Positions 1 to 7,866 of a stretch of 64,000 nt of DNA are shown one piece after another. The DNA is taken from the NCBI RefSeq assembly GCF_035989285.1, contig NZ_CP108513.1:1798001-1862000 (forward strand), read 5' to 3'. The notes under the pieces are model-generated. The model was not told the origin of the DNA, did no database searches, and was given only the letters and a program-made list of their open reading frames with translations. The stretch's first letter is position 1; every line of letters starts with the position of its first letter. Source of the stretch: Streptomyces sp. NBC_01235. GTDB lineage: Bacteria; Actinomycetota; Actinomycetes; Streptomycetales; Streptomycetaceae. A program made the position numbers and the translations under genes.

Positions 1-480
1 GGCGTAGAGCACGCCCCGGCGCTCGTCGAGGGCGAGGCCGTTGGGGAAGCCGTTCGGCGGCAGCTGCGCGATCTGCCGGGGTGCGCTGCCGGGGGCGATG
101 CGCCAGATGCCGGTCGCACTGGTGCCGGTGGCGTAGTTGACGTAGAGGGTGCCGTCCTCCGCACGGGCGATGCCGAGGACGACGGCCGCGCCGGTGACGG
201 GGGTTCTCGGGTTCGCCACGGCGGGCAGGGTCGCGATGATCCTTGTCCGCCCGTTCCGGGTGACGTTGGCGACCTGCCGGGCGCTCGCGAACGTCAGGTC
301 GGCGGAACCGTCGGGTTCGAGCGCGATGTTCTCGGGTGTCTGGCCCTGGGCGAGGTCGAAGTGGGCGACGACGCGCGGGTCGGAGACGGTCGGCTCGCCG
401 CCCGCGGCGGGAGCCGAGGCGAGCAGGCCGAGGGCGAGAGCGGCGGCGGTGACGCCCGCCAGGCGTGGGAGTCGGGGCAT
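1..480 (-). CDS. Secreted SMP-30/ScyD-like beta-propeller protein (3' end off window)
   Basis: The ATG is at 480 and the frame stays open to base 1, so only the first 160 residues are seen. The N-terminus is a classical Sec signal (MPRLPRLAG, then an Ala/Leu-rich stretch ending near ASAPAAG). The mature part has the blade-like pattern of the SMP-30/gluconolactonase and ScyD/ScyE groups: ENIALEPDGS, IARAEDGTLYVNYATG, GIWRIAPG, FPNGLALDERRGVLYA. Known family members are calcium-dependent lactonases or secreted propellers of unknown substrate. The exact reaction cannot be told from this half. It is divergent from the zinc-ribbon gene, with about 210 bases between them in which I see no other gene. 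Confidence 0.7.
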   Translation of the reverse strand, partial: MPRLPRLAGVTAAALALGLLASAPAAGGEPTVSDPRVVAHFDLAQGQTPENIALEPDGSADLTFASARQVANVTRNGRTRIIATLPAVANPRTPVTGAAVVLGIARAEDGTLYVNYATGTSATGIWRIAPGSAPRQIAQLPPNGFPNGLALDERRGVLYA

Positions 481-693
481 GGACCTCTGGACCTCTCCGT
501 GAGGGGAGCGGGGAAGCGCCGCCGTGCGGCGGCCAGACGACCATGACCGTGCCCCGGCGGTGGCCGCCGCCGTCGCGGCCGGGAGATCGCCCACGTGGCC
601 CAGGGCATGGACCCGCCTGCCGCTCACGCGGGTGACACGGCGTGCAGCAGACTGTGCCGTGCAGACGGACACTCACCCAGAAGGAAGCACAGC

Positions 694-984
694 GTGATCA
701 TCTTCGGCACCAAGGGATACCTCTACCAACTGGCGATACTGACGCTGCTGTGCGGCCGCTGCGGAAACCCCGCCGCGCACACGCTCAGGAAGCGGGTCAC
801 CAAGTTCACACTGTTCTTCGTGCCGCTGTTCCCGATCTCGACGAAGTACGCGACGCAGTGCACGTTCTGCGGCGCCGAACAGAAGGTGACGAAGGAACAG
901 GCGGACCAGCTGCTCGCGCAGGGCGCGGGCGGCGTCGGCGGCCAGCCGTACGGGCAGCCTCAGCAGCAGCCGCACCAGTACTGA
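694..984 (+). CDS. Small zinc-ribbon membrane-associated protein
   Basis: The 96-residue product starts at GTG 694. The purine-rich aaggaag 7-13 bases upstream supports this over longer reading frames. It has two CxxC knuckles, CGRCGN (about residues 16-21) and CTFCGA (about 52-57), flanking a short hydrophobic stretch (FTLFFVPLFPIS). This matches the zinc-ribbon_15 type found as single small proteins across actinobacteria. The C-terminus is Gly/Gln/Pro-rich (PYGQPQQQPHQY). It probably binds one zinc ion; the biological role is unknown. It converges on the sugar-binding protein gene with 22 bases between stops. Confidence 0.72.
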   Translation: MIIFGTKGYLYQLAILTLLCGRCGNPAAHTLRKRVTKFTLFFVPLFPISTKYATQCTFCGAEQKVTKEQADQLLAQGAGGVGGQPYGQPQQQPHQY

Positions 985-1006
985 CGGTTCCCGCCGTTGC
1001 CACGGC

Positions 1007-2089
1007 TCACCGGGTGAGTCCGGCCCTGTCGCAGGCGGCCCGGAGTTCACGGGTGCAGATCTGGCCGACGGTGTACACACCGTCGGCGACGAGGGTCGGG
1101 CCGATGTCGTGGGCCGTGACCCCGGTCGGGGTGAGCAGGACGGACGGGATGTTCTCGGTGGTGGGGCTGTCGGTGGTCGTCGTGGCGGTGTCGCGGGCAT
1201 CCTCGCCGCGTCCGACGGCGACGGCCATGGCGGCGACGGCGGCGGCCTCCTTCTCGAACGGCTTGTACACCGTCATGTACTGCTCGCCCTTGACGATGCG
1301 CCGCACGGCGTCGAGGTCGGCGTCCTGACCGGTGACGGGCGGGAACTTCTCGACGCCGGCGCTCTTGAGGGCGGCGACGACGCCCGCGGCGATCGAGTCG
1401 TTGGCCGCGAGGACGCCGTCGATCCGGTCCGGGCCGAGGGCCGCGATGGCGGCGGACATGTTGGCGTGGGCGTTCTGTGTGCTCCAGTCCTGGGTGTCGT
1501 AGGACCGGCCGATCCTCACCTTGCCGGCGAGGACGGACAGCGCGCCCTTGCGGTACCAGGCCGCGTTGGGGCTGGTCGGGTCGCCGTTCACCATGACGAT
1601 GTTCGCGCGCCGGGGGCCCTCCCCCATGGCCTTCAGGAGTGCCTCGCCCTGGAGCCGGCCGACCTTGCGGCCGTCGAAACTGACGTAGCCGGCGATCGGG
1701 CCTTCGGCGAGGCGGTCGTAGGCGAGCACCGGGACACCCGCCCGGCGGGCCTCCTGGATCGAGGAGCGCAGCGCCCGGGTGTCGGCGGCGTCCAGGATGA
1801 GGACCTTGGCCCCCTTGGTGACCATGGAGACCAGCTGCCCGCGCTGCCGGGTCACGTCGTTCTCGGCGTTGGCGTACTCCAGCGTGCAGGTGGGGCACAG
1901 CTTCTTCACCTGAGCCTCGATCAGCGGTCGGTCGGAGTGTTCCCAGCGGGGGACGGCGCGGCTCGGCAGCAGCAGGCCGACGGTGAAGCCCTCACCGGCC
2001 GCCTTGTGCTCTCCTCCGCAGGCGAGCGGGGGCACGGTCATGAGTGCCGCGGCGATCACCGCGACGACGTGCCGACGACGGATTCTCAT
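1007..2089 (-). CDS. Sugar ABC-type substrate-binding lipoprotein, orphan copy A
   Basis: The 360-residue periplasmic-binding-protein type 1 lipoprotein resembles the xylose-binding (XylF) group. The N-terminus is MRIRRRHVV with a hydrophobic core and a lipobox-like LAC-G. The fold then shows GLLLPSRAVPRWEHSDRP, AYDRLAEGPIAGYVSFDG, VMVNGDPTSPNA and the hinge/ligand region FPPVTGQDADLDAVRRI. The start is fixed by a 4-base ATGA overlap with the stop of the upstream phosphatase gene (2086-2089), so the two are translationally coupled. No ATPase or permease lies beside it. Its closest visible relative is the binding protein at 4567, which does have both. It may act as a ligand sensor for the coupled phosphatase, or share the transporter next door. 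That role is inference. Confidence 0.85.
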   Translation of the reverse strand: MRIRRRHVVAVIAAALMTVPPLACGGEHKAAGEGFTVGLLLPSRAVPRWEHSDRPLIEAQVKKLCPTCTLEYANAENDVTRQRGQLVSMVTKGAKVLILDAADTRALRSSIQEARRAGVPVLAYDRLAEGPIAGYVSFDGRKVGRLQGEALLKAMGEGPRRANIVMVNGDPTSPNAAWYRKGALSVLAGKVRIGRSYDTQDWSTQNAHANMSAAIAALGPDRIDGVLAANDSIAAGVVAALKSAGVEKFPPVTGQDADLDAVRRIVKGEQYMTVYKPFEKEAAAVAAMAVAVGRGEDARDTATTTTDSPTTENIPSVLLTPTGVTAHDIGPTLVADGVYTVGQICTRELRAACDRAGLTR

Positions 2090-4482
2090 GGCGATCCCCC
2101 CGGTACGGCGATCTCGCTCCACACCTGTTTGCCGCCGGCCACGGGGACCGAGCCGAAGGACTCCGACATCGCCTCGACCAGCAGCAGGCCCCGGCCGCCG
2201 GTCGACTCCCAGTCGACGATGACCGGCTTGGCGGGCGCGCGTGGGGAGGCGTCGCTCACGCCGACGCGCACCAGGTCCCCGCGCAGGACCAGGTCGAGCC
2301 TGACGGGGCCCTGGGTGTGCACCAGGGCGTTGGTGACGAGTTCGGAGACGACGAGCAGTACGGCGTCGGCCGCCTCCTGGACCTGCCAGCGGCGCAGGGT
2401 GCGCGCGGTGAAGCGGCGGGCGTGCATGACGGCGTCGGGCAGCCGCCACACCATCCAGCCGGCCCGGATCGGGCGGGTCTTCATGCCGTCGTAGCGCAGG
2501 AGCAGCAGCGCCACGTCGTCCTCACGGCGGCCGACGTCGCCGAGGAGTTCGTCGGCCATCCTGCCCGGGTCCTCGGGGTCGGCCGCGGCGAGTGCGACGC
2601 GCGTGCGGCGCATGCCCTCGTCCAGGGGCAGGTCGGAGGCCTCGACCAGGCCGTCGGTGACCAGGGCGAGGACCGTGCCGGGGGACAGTTCGACGGACGT
2701 CATGGGGAACTCCGCCTCCGCGAGGATGCCCAGCGGGGGCCCGCCCGTGACCTCGACCTCCTCGGTGGTTCCGTCGGGAAGCCGCAGCAGGGGGGCGAGG
2801 TGGCCGGCCCGGACGAACAGGATGTTGCCCTCCTCCATGTCCAGTTCGGCGTAGCAGCAGGTGGCGAACAGGTCGGTCTCCATGGCGACGAGGAGCCGGT
2901 TGGCGTGGGAGACGACCACGTCGGGCGGGTGGCCCTCCATGGCGTAGGCCCGGACCGCCGTGCGCATCTGTCCCATGATCGTCGCGGCTCCGGCGCTGTG
3001 TCCCTGGACGTCCCCGATGACCAGGGCCACCCGGTCCTCGGAGAGGGCGATGACGTCGTACCAGTCGCCGCCCACCTGGAGGCCTCGTCTGGCGGGCAGA
3101 TAGCGGGCGACGGCGGTGCCGCCGGGCAGTTCGGGCAGGCGGCGGGGCAGCAGGCTGCGCTGGAGCATCGTCGCGAGTTCCTGCTCGGCGTCGTGCGCGT
3201 GGGCGCGTTTGAGGGCCTGGCCGACGAGGGCGGCGGTCGCGGTGAGCAGGGACCGTTCCTCGGGGACGAACTCGTGCGGCCCGTCCCAGCCGACCAGGCA
3301 CACCCCGGCGACCTGGCCCTTGGCGGGGAGCGGCAGGACGGCGAGGCCGCCGTCGCCGATGCCGGCCAGGCCGGGTTCGAGGTCGGTGCCGGCGGGCCAC
3401 AGGTCCATCCGGCCGTCCCGCAGAGCCGCCTGGAGGGTGGGCAGGGTGCGCAGCGGCGCGTCGGGCCATTCGGTGCGCCATTCGCTCCGCCAGACCTGCG
3501 GCCAGGCGGTGGGCTGGGGTGGGTCGAGGACGGTGACCATGAGCCGGTCGTCCTGTAGCGCGGCGAGGGCCACCCGGTCGGCGGCCAGCGGCTCGCGCAG
3601 GGCGGAGACCACCACGCGGCCGACGTCCCGGACGGTCGCGGCGTCGTCGAGGGCGGCGGTCAGCCACTGGATCCGGGCGACGTCGTCGCTGCCGCGGCGC
3701 AGGACCGGGGTCGCCGTCACCACGCCGAGCACCTGTTCCGGCACCTCGCCGACGGGGGCCTGTGCCCGGCAGCTCAGGCTCAGCCAGCGCATCTCGCCGG
3801 TGGGGCCGCGGACCCGGAACTCCAGGTCGCGTCGGACGGAGGCCTGGGCGGACGGCTCCAGGACCGACATCAGGGCGTGCATGTCCTCCGGGAGGGCGTG
3901 GGCGAGCAGGGTGTCGACCTTGCCGTCGAAGTCGTCCGGGGTGATGCCGACCAGTTCGAGCAGCGTGTCGTCGGCCTCGATGAGGCCGGTGTCCGGGAAG
4001 AGGACGAACGAGCCGACGCGCAGGCTGCGCAGCGCGGGCCCGAGCAGCGGCGTGGGCCGCGGCGGGTCCTCGCCCGGTCGCAGGAGCGCGGCGACCGCGT
4101 CGGCGTAGCGCTCCAGGAACCGGCGTTGCTCGGTCTCGAAGCCGTCCGCCGAGGACCCCATGACGAGGAGGCAGCCCAGCCGTCCGCCCTCCGGGCCGAG
4201 CGGCAGCGCGGCGAGCGGGGTGTCGGCGGCGAGCCAGAGGGGGCGGTCGGTGCGCACGGCGCGAGCCGGGGGTGAGTCACCGGACAGAGGCAGGCGCTCC
4301 GGCGGCGCCGAACCGGAAGGATTGCCTCCGGACGTGTCCACCAGCCGAAGCTCTTCATTGCCGGCGTCGGGTGCGTAGACCGCTGCCAGTGTCGCTCCGG
4401 CGAAGGTCAGGGCCCGATCGAGGCATGTCCGCAACGTACCTCCCGTCCTGCCGCAGGTGCCGACAGGTTGAGATCGAGGCAC
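2086..4482 (-). CDS. GAF-PAS-GAF-SpoIIE phosphatase-ATPase fusion
   Basis: A 798-residue cytoplasmic signalling protein. Domains in order: GAF (about 10-165), PAS (about 170-280, with GITPDDFDGKVD), second GAF (285-425), PP2C/SpoIIE phosphatase (about 430-650, with SLLPRRLPELPGG, GGDWYDVI, VIGDVQGHSAGAA and LVTDGLVE), and a C-terminal RsbW-like HATPase (about 670-795, with ELVTNALVH and GGRGLLLVEAMS). Such proteins dephosphorylate STAS anti-anti-sigma factors and may bind sigma or anti-sigma partners through the ATPase. The GTG at 4482 gives the full frame. A TTG at 4434 follows a better GGGAGG site and would drop 16 residues that precede the GAF domain. The 3' end overlaps the binding-protein gene by ATGA. 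No STAS target lies adjacent; the nearest is at 35698. Confidence 0.88.
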   Translation of the reverse strand: MPRSQPVGTCGRTGGTLRTCLDRALTFAGATLAAVYAPDAGNEELRLVDTSGGNPSGSAPPERLPLSGDSPPARAVRTDRPLWLAADTPLAALPLGPEGGRLGCLLVMGSSADGFETEQRRFLERYADAVAALLRPGEDPPRPTPLLGPALRSLRVGSFVLFPDTGLIEADDTLLELVGITPDDFDGKVDTLLAHALPEDMHALMSVLEPSAQASVRRDLEFRVRGPTGEMRWLSLSCRAQAPVGEVPEQVLGVVTATPVLRRGSDDVARIQWLTAALDDAATVRDVGRVVVSALREPLAADRVALAALQDDRLMVTVLDPPQPTAWPQVWRSEWRTEWPDAPLRTLPTLQAALRDGRMDLWPAGTDLEPGLAGIGDGGLAVLPLPAKGQVAGVCLVGWDGPHEFVPEERSLLTATAALVGQALKRAHAHDAEQELATMLQRSLLPRRLPELPGGTAVARYLPARRGLQVGGDWYDVIALSEDRVALVIGDVQGHSAGAATIMGQMRTAVRAYAMEGHPPDVVVSHANRLLVAMETDLFATCCYAELDMEEGNILFVRAGHLAPLLRLPDGTTEEVEVTGGPPLGILAEAEFPMTSVELSPGTVLALVTDGLVEASDLPLDEGMRRTRVALAAADPEDPGRMADELLGDVGRREDDVALLLLRYDGMKTRPIRAGWMVWRLPDAVMHARRFTARTLRRWQVQEAADAVLLVVSELVTNALVHTQGPVRLDLVLRGDLVRVGVSDASPRAPAKPVIVDWESTGGRGLLLVEAMSESFGSVPVAGGKQVWSEIAVPGGSP

Positions 4483-4516
4483 CTACCCACCAGAATCGCA
4501 TATAAGGATCAACCGA

Positions 4517-4538
4517 ACACATCCACCACATATCCACC
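4517..4538. repeat. Tandem 11-bp direct repeat in divergent promoter
   Basis: ACACATCCACC (4517-4527) is followed directly by ACATATCCACC (4528-4538), with one mismatch. It sits midway in the 84-base gap between the phosphatase/binding-protein unit (minus) and the ABC transporter unit (plus). The 11-bp spacing puts the copies on the same DNA face, so it is a candidate regulator site for both units. No dedicated repressor gene lies next to it. Confidence 0.45.
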
Positions 4539-4566
4539 TTATTGTCGTCTACGGCAGGTATCACCC

Positions 4567-5655
4567 ATGAAGGCCTGCATTCGGGACACGGCCGCCACCG
4601 TGACCGCGGTCTCCGCCGCAGTCGTGCTGGCGGCCTGCGGGGCGGACACCGGGAACGATCCCGACGGGGCGAACGGACCGCGTATCGGTCTGCTCCTGCC
4701 GGACGCCACCACGGCACGCTGGGAGGCGCAGGACAGGCCCCTGTTGGAGAAGAGGATCAGGGAACTGTGCGACACCTGCGCGGTCGAGCACGCCAACGCC
4801 AAGGGCGACGTGGCCCTCCAGCAGGAACAGATGGAGTCGATGATCACCAAGGGTGTCGACGTGATCGTGCTGGTGGCCGTGGACGCCAGGTCGCTTCGCC
4901 CCACGGTCGTCAAGGCCCACGGGGCGGACATCCCCGTCATCGCCTACGACCGGCTCGCCGAGGGCCCGATCTCGGGGTACGTCTCCTTCGACGGCGTGGA
5001 GGTCGGCCGGCTCCAGGGCCGGGCGCTGCTGCAGGCGATGGGCGACAAGGTGCCGGGCGCCGAGATCGTCATGATGAACGGCGACCCCAGCGACCCGAAC
5101 GCGAAGTCGTTCAAGGAGGGCGCGCTGTCCGTGCTCGCCGGGAAGGTGAAGATCGGCAAGGCCTACGACACCCCCCAGTGGCGGGCCGAGACCGCGCACA
5201 TGAACATGTCCGGGGCCCTCGCGGCCCTCGGCGCGGACTCGATCGACGGGGTCTACGCGGCCAACGACGGCCTCGCCGGCGGGAGCATCTCCGCCCTCAA
5301 GGCGAACAAGGTCACCCCGCTGCCTCCGGTCACCGGGCAGGACGCCGAGCTCCCGGCCCTGCGGCGCATCGTCGTCGGCGACCAGTACATGACCGTCTTC
5401 AAGCCGTTCGGGCCCGAGGCCGCCGCGGGCGGCGCCATGGCGGTGGCCGCGGCCCGCGGGCAGAGCCTGGGGAAGGTGGCCACGGGCCAGGTGCCGACGC
5501 GCGGCGGGGAGGCGGTCGCCGCGGTCCTGCTCACCCCCGTCTCGGTGACCGTCGGCAACATCCGGGACACGGTGGTGAAGGACGGCCTGCACACCGTCCA
5601 GCAGATCTGCACCCCCCAGCTCCGGGCCGCCTGCGCGAAGGCCGGGCTGACCTGA
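4567..5655 (+). CDS. Sugar ABC transporter substrate-binding lipoprotein, copy B
   Basis: A 362-residue lipoprotein (lipobox LAAC near residue 24) of the type 1 sugar-binding fold, xylose/ribose-like. Landmarks are RIGLLLPDATTARWEAQDRP, AYDRLAEGPISGYVSFDGVE, IVMMNGDPSDPNA, GVYAANDGLAGG and LPPVTGQDAELPALRRIV. It is clearly paralogous to the protein at 1007-2089 along its whole length, including the conserved C-terminal tail pattern Q-I-C-T-x-x-L-R-A-A-C. It heads an operon with an ATPase (5712) and a permease (6482). It delivers a pentose- or hexose-type sugar to the membrane complex; the exact sugar is unknown. The ATG at 4567 is the only start that gives a proper lipoprotein signal. Confidence 0.88.
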   Translation: MKACIRDTAATVTAVSAAVVLAACGADTGNDPDGANGPRIGLLLPDATTARWEAQDRPLLEKRIRELCDTCAVEHANAKGDVALQQEQMESMITKGVDVIVLVAVDARSLRPTVVKAHGADIPVIAYDRLAEGPISGYVSFDGVEVGRLQGRALLQAMGDKVPGAEIVMMNGDPSDPNAKSFKEGALSVLAGKVKIGKAYDTPQWRAETAHMNMSGALAALGADSIDGVYAANDGLAGGSISALKANKVTPLPPVTGQDAELPALRRIVVGDQYMTVFKPFGPEAAAGGAMAVAAARGQSLGKVATGQVPTRGGEAVAAVLLTPVSVTVGNIRDTVVKDGLHTVQQICTPQLRAACAKAGLT

Positions 5656-5711
5656 CGGCGTGACGACCGGACGCCGCATCGACCTGACCCCCCGAGAAGG
5701 AGTTGGTTTCC

Positions 5712-6485
5712 GTGCCGGATCCCCCGTTGCTGGCGTTGCGCGGTGTGTGCAAGCGCTTCGGCGTCGTCGAGGTCCTCACGGACATCGAGCTGGAGATCCA
5801 CTCCGGGCAGGTCGTCGCCCTCCTCGGGGACAACGGCGCGGGCAAGTCCACTCTGGTCAAGGTGATCTCCGGGGTCGCCCCCGCCGAGAAGGGCGTCATC
5901 GAGTGGAAGGGCCGGCCGGTCCACATCAGACGCCCGCACGACGCCCGGGACCTCGGCATCGCCGCCGTCTTCCAGGACCTGGCGCTGTGCGGGAACCTCG
6001 ACGTCGTCGGGAACCTGTTCCTCGGGCGGGAGATCGGCAGGTTCGGGTTCCTCGACGAGGTGGAGATGGAGCGCCGCACCAGGCAGCTGCTGGAACGCCT
6101 GACCAGGCGCCTGCCCGATCTGCGCGGCCCCGTCGTCTCCCTCTCCAGCGGCCAGCGGCAGACGGTCGCCATCGCCCGCTCGCTCCTCGGCGAACCGCGG
6201 GTCCTCCTGTTGGACGAACCCACCGCCGCACTGGGCATCGAGCAGACCAACGAGGTCCTTGACCTGGTCGACCGGCTGCGGGACCGCGGTCTGGGCGTGC
6301 TGCTCATCAGCCACAACATGGGCGACGTGAAGGCCCTCGCGGACCGCGCCGCGGTGCTGCGCCTGGGCCGCAACAACGGCTTCTTCGACGTGAACACCGC
6401 GTCGCAGGAGCAGATCATCTCGTCCATCACCGGCGCCACGGAGAACGTGCCGCGTCGGCCGGCCGGCCGGGAGACGGGGTGGTGA
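5712..6485 (+). CDS. Sugar ABC transporter ATP-binding protein
   Basis: A 257-residue single-domain ABC ATPase: Walker A GDNGAGKST, signature LSSGQRQTVAIA, Walker B VLLLDEPTAALG, and the switch-histidine region LLISHNMGDV. It energises sugar import with the permease that follows. GTG 5712 is chosen because agaaggag lies about 9 bases upstream; a TTG at 5703 would sit on that site. RbsA/XylG-type proteins in this family often carry two ATPase domains. This one has a single domain and would work as a homodimer, as many actinobacterial homologues do, so I do not read it as truncated. Its stop overlaps the permease start. Confidence 0.92.
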   Translation: MPDPPLLALRGVCKRFGVVEVLTDIELEIHSGQVVALLGDNGAGKSTLVKVISGVAPAEKGVIEWKGRPVHIRRPHDARDLGIAAVFQDLALCGNLDVVGNLFLGREIGRFGFLDEVEMERRTRQLLERLTRRLPDLRGPVVSLSSGQRQTVAIARSLLGEPRVLLLDEPTAALGIEQTNEVLDLVDRLRDRGLGVLLISHNMGDVKALADRAAVLRLGRNNGFFDVNTASQEQIISSITGATENVPRRPAGRETGW

Positions 6486-7690
6486 CCCCGATGCGAGCCG
6501 TCGTGCAGGCCGTGGAAAGCGGCGTCGCGGCCTTCCGGCGCAAGCTGAGCGCCGGGGAGCTGGGTTCGCTGCCCGTCGTGCTCGTCCTGGCCGTCGTCTG
6601 GATCACCTTCCAGTCCCTGAACGAGAACTTCCTCTCGCCGCGGAACCTCTCCAACCTCAGCGTGGACATCGTGGGCACGGGGCTGATCGCGGTCGGCATC
6701 GTCTTCGTGCTGCTGCTCGGCGAGCTCGACCTGTCCGTCGGCTCGATCAGCGGCCTGGCGGCGGCCGTCTTCGCCGTGCTGAACGTGAACAACGGGGTCC
6801 CGGAGTGGCTCGCGCTCATCGTCGCGGTGCTCGCGGGCACCGTCGCGGGAACCGTTCAGGGCTACTCCATCGCCAGAACGCGGGTGCCGGCGTTCGTCGT
6901 CACGCTCGCCGGGCTGCTCACCTGGAACGGGCTCATGCTCGCCGTCCTCGGGGACAGTGGCACCGTCAACCTCGACGAGGAGGGGCTGATCGCCAAGCTG
7001 ACCAGCTACTACTTCACCGATGACGCCGTCGCCTACGCCCTGGCGGCGCTCGCCGCGGGCGCGGTCTTCCTCACGCTGGACCGCGACCGGCGGCGCCGCA
7101 GGGCCGTCGGCATGCCGCACCGCTCGCTGCGCGCCATCGTGGTGCGCTCTGTGGGGCTCGCGGTGATCGCGTTCACCGTCGCATATCTGCTCAACCGCTT
7201 CCAGGGGCTGCCGCTCGCCCTGCTGATCTTCCTCGTGGTGGTGGCCGGCCTCGACGTCATGCTCCGCCGCACGCGCTACGGACGGCGGATCTACGCCCTC
7301 GGCGGCAGCGTCGAGGCGGCCCGCCGCGCCAGCCTCAGCGTGACGGGGGTGCAGACCGCGGTGCTCGCGGTCTCGGGCACGATGGCCGCGATCGGCGGCC
7401 TGTTCCTGGCCTCGCGCATCACCTCGGTGAGCCAGAGCTCGGGCTCCGGGGTGCTGCTGGTCAACGCCATCGCGGCGGCCGTGATCGGCGGTACGAGTCT
7501 GTTCGGCGGGCGCGGTACGACCTGGTCGGCGGTGCTGGGCATGCTCGTCATCCAGTCGATCGCCTCCGGCATGGCGATCACGGACACTCCCCCGGCCGTC
7601 CAGTTCGTGATCACGGGCGGGGTGCTGTTCGCCGCGGTGGTCATCGACTCGCTGTCGCGACGCTCCCAGGAGGCGCACGGACGGGCCTGA
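6482..7690 (+). CDS. Sugar ABC transporter permease
   Basis: A 402-residue integral membrane protein of the BPD_transp_2 (RbsC/XylH) type with about ten hydrophobic segments. Landmarks are GIVFVLLLGELDLSVGSISGL, VPAFVVTLAGLLTWNG, YGRRIYALGGSVEAARRASL and GTSLFGGRGTTWSAVLGMLV. A basic loop (DRDRRRRRAVG, about residues 200-210) splits it into halves, as in XylH. The GTG at 6482 overlaps the ATPase stop as GTGA; a GTG one codon earlier (6479) is equally possible. It forms the membrane channel of the importer at 4567-7690. Confidence 0.92.
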   Translation: MTPMRAVVQAVESGVAAFRRKLSAGELGSLPVVLVLAVVWITFQSLNENFLSPRNLSNLSVDIVGTGLIAVGIVFVLLLGELDLSVGSISGLAAAVFAVLNVNNGVPEWLALIVAVLAGTVAGTVQGYSIARTRVPAFVVTLAGLLTWNGLMLAVLGDSGTVNLDEEGLIAKLTSYYFTDDAVAYALAALAAGAVFLTLDRDRRRRRAVGMPHRSLRAIVVRSVGLAVIAFTVAYLLNRFQGLPLALLIFLVVVAGLDVMLRRTRYGRRIYALGGSVEAARRASLSVTGVQTAVLAVSGTMAAIGGLFLASRITSVSQSSGSGVLLVNAIAAAVIGGTSLFGGRGTTWSAVLGMLVIQSIASGMAITDTPPAVQFVITGGVLFAAVVIDSLSRRSQEAHGRA

Positions 7691-7760
7691 CGCGGTGCTC
7701 GTCGGCCTCCTGCGGCTCGCCCTCCACTCGAGTGTCCCGTAGTGACCGCACAGGCCGAGG

Positions 7761-7774
7761 ACTTTGGTTAAAGT
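7761..7774. promoter_or_regulatory. ACTTTGGTTAAAGT palindrome upstream of sensor kinase
   Basis: A small inverted repeat (ACTTT, spacer GGTT, AAAGT) about 90 bases before the kinase gene. A near-identical element, AACTTTGGTTGAAAGTT, lies at 38051-38067 upstream of the ECF fusion gene. Two such A/T-rich matches in very GC-rich DNA suggest a shared regulator site or promoter element. The bound factor is not known. Confidence 0.4.
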
Positions 7775-7866
7775 TGCACCACTTTTGAACGCGGCCCCGC
7801 CGACGCGTCGTAGTGAGGGGTACCGGCGCGTCACGCGCGAGACGTTCCAGCGGCGATAGGACGACC

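Noticed and set aside
5712..6485. Single-domain sugar ATPase read as a truncated RbsA/XylG
   Set aside because: All ATPase motifs are present, the 3' end overlaps the permease start cleanly, and single-domain forms are common in actinobacteria.
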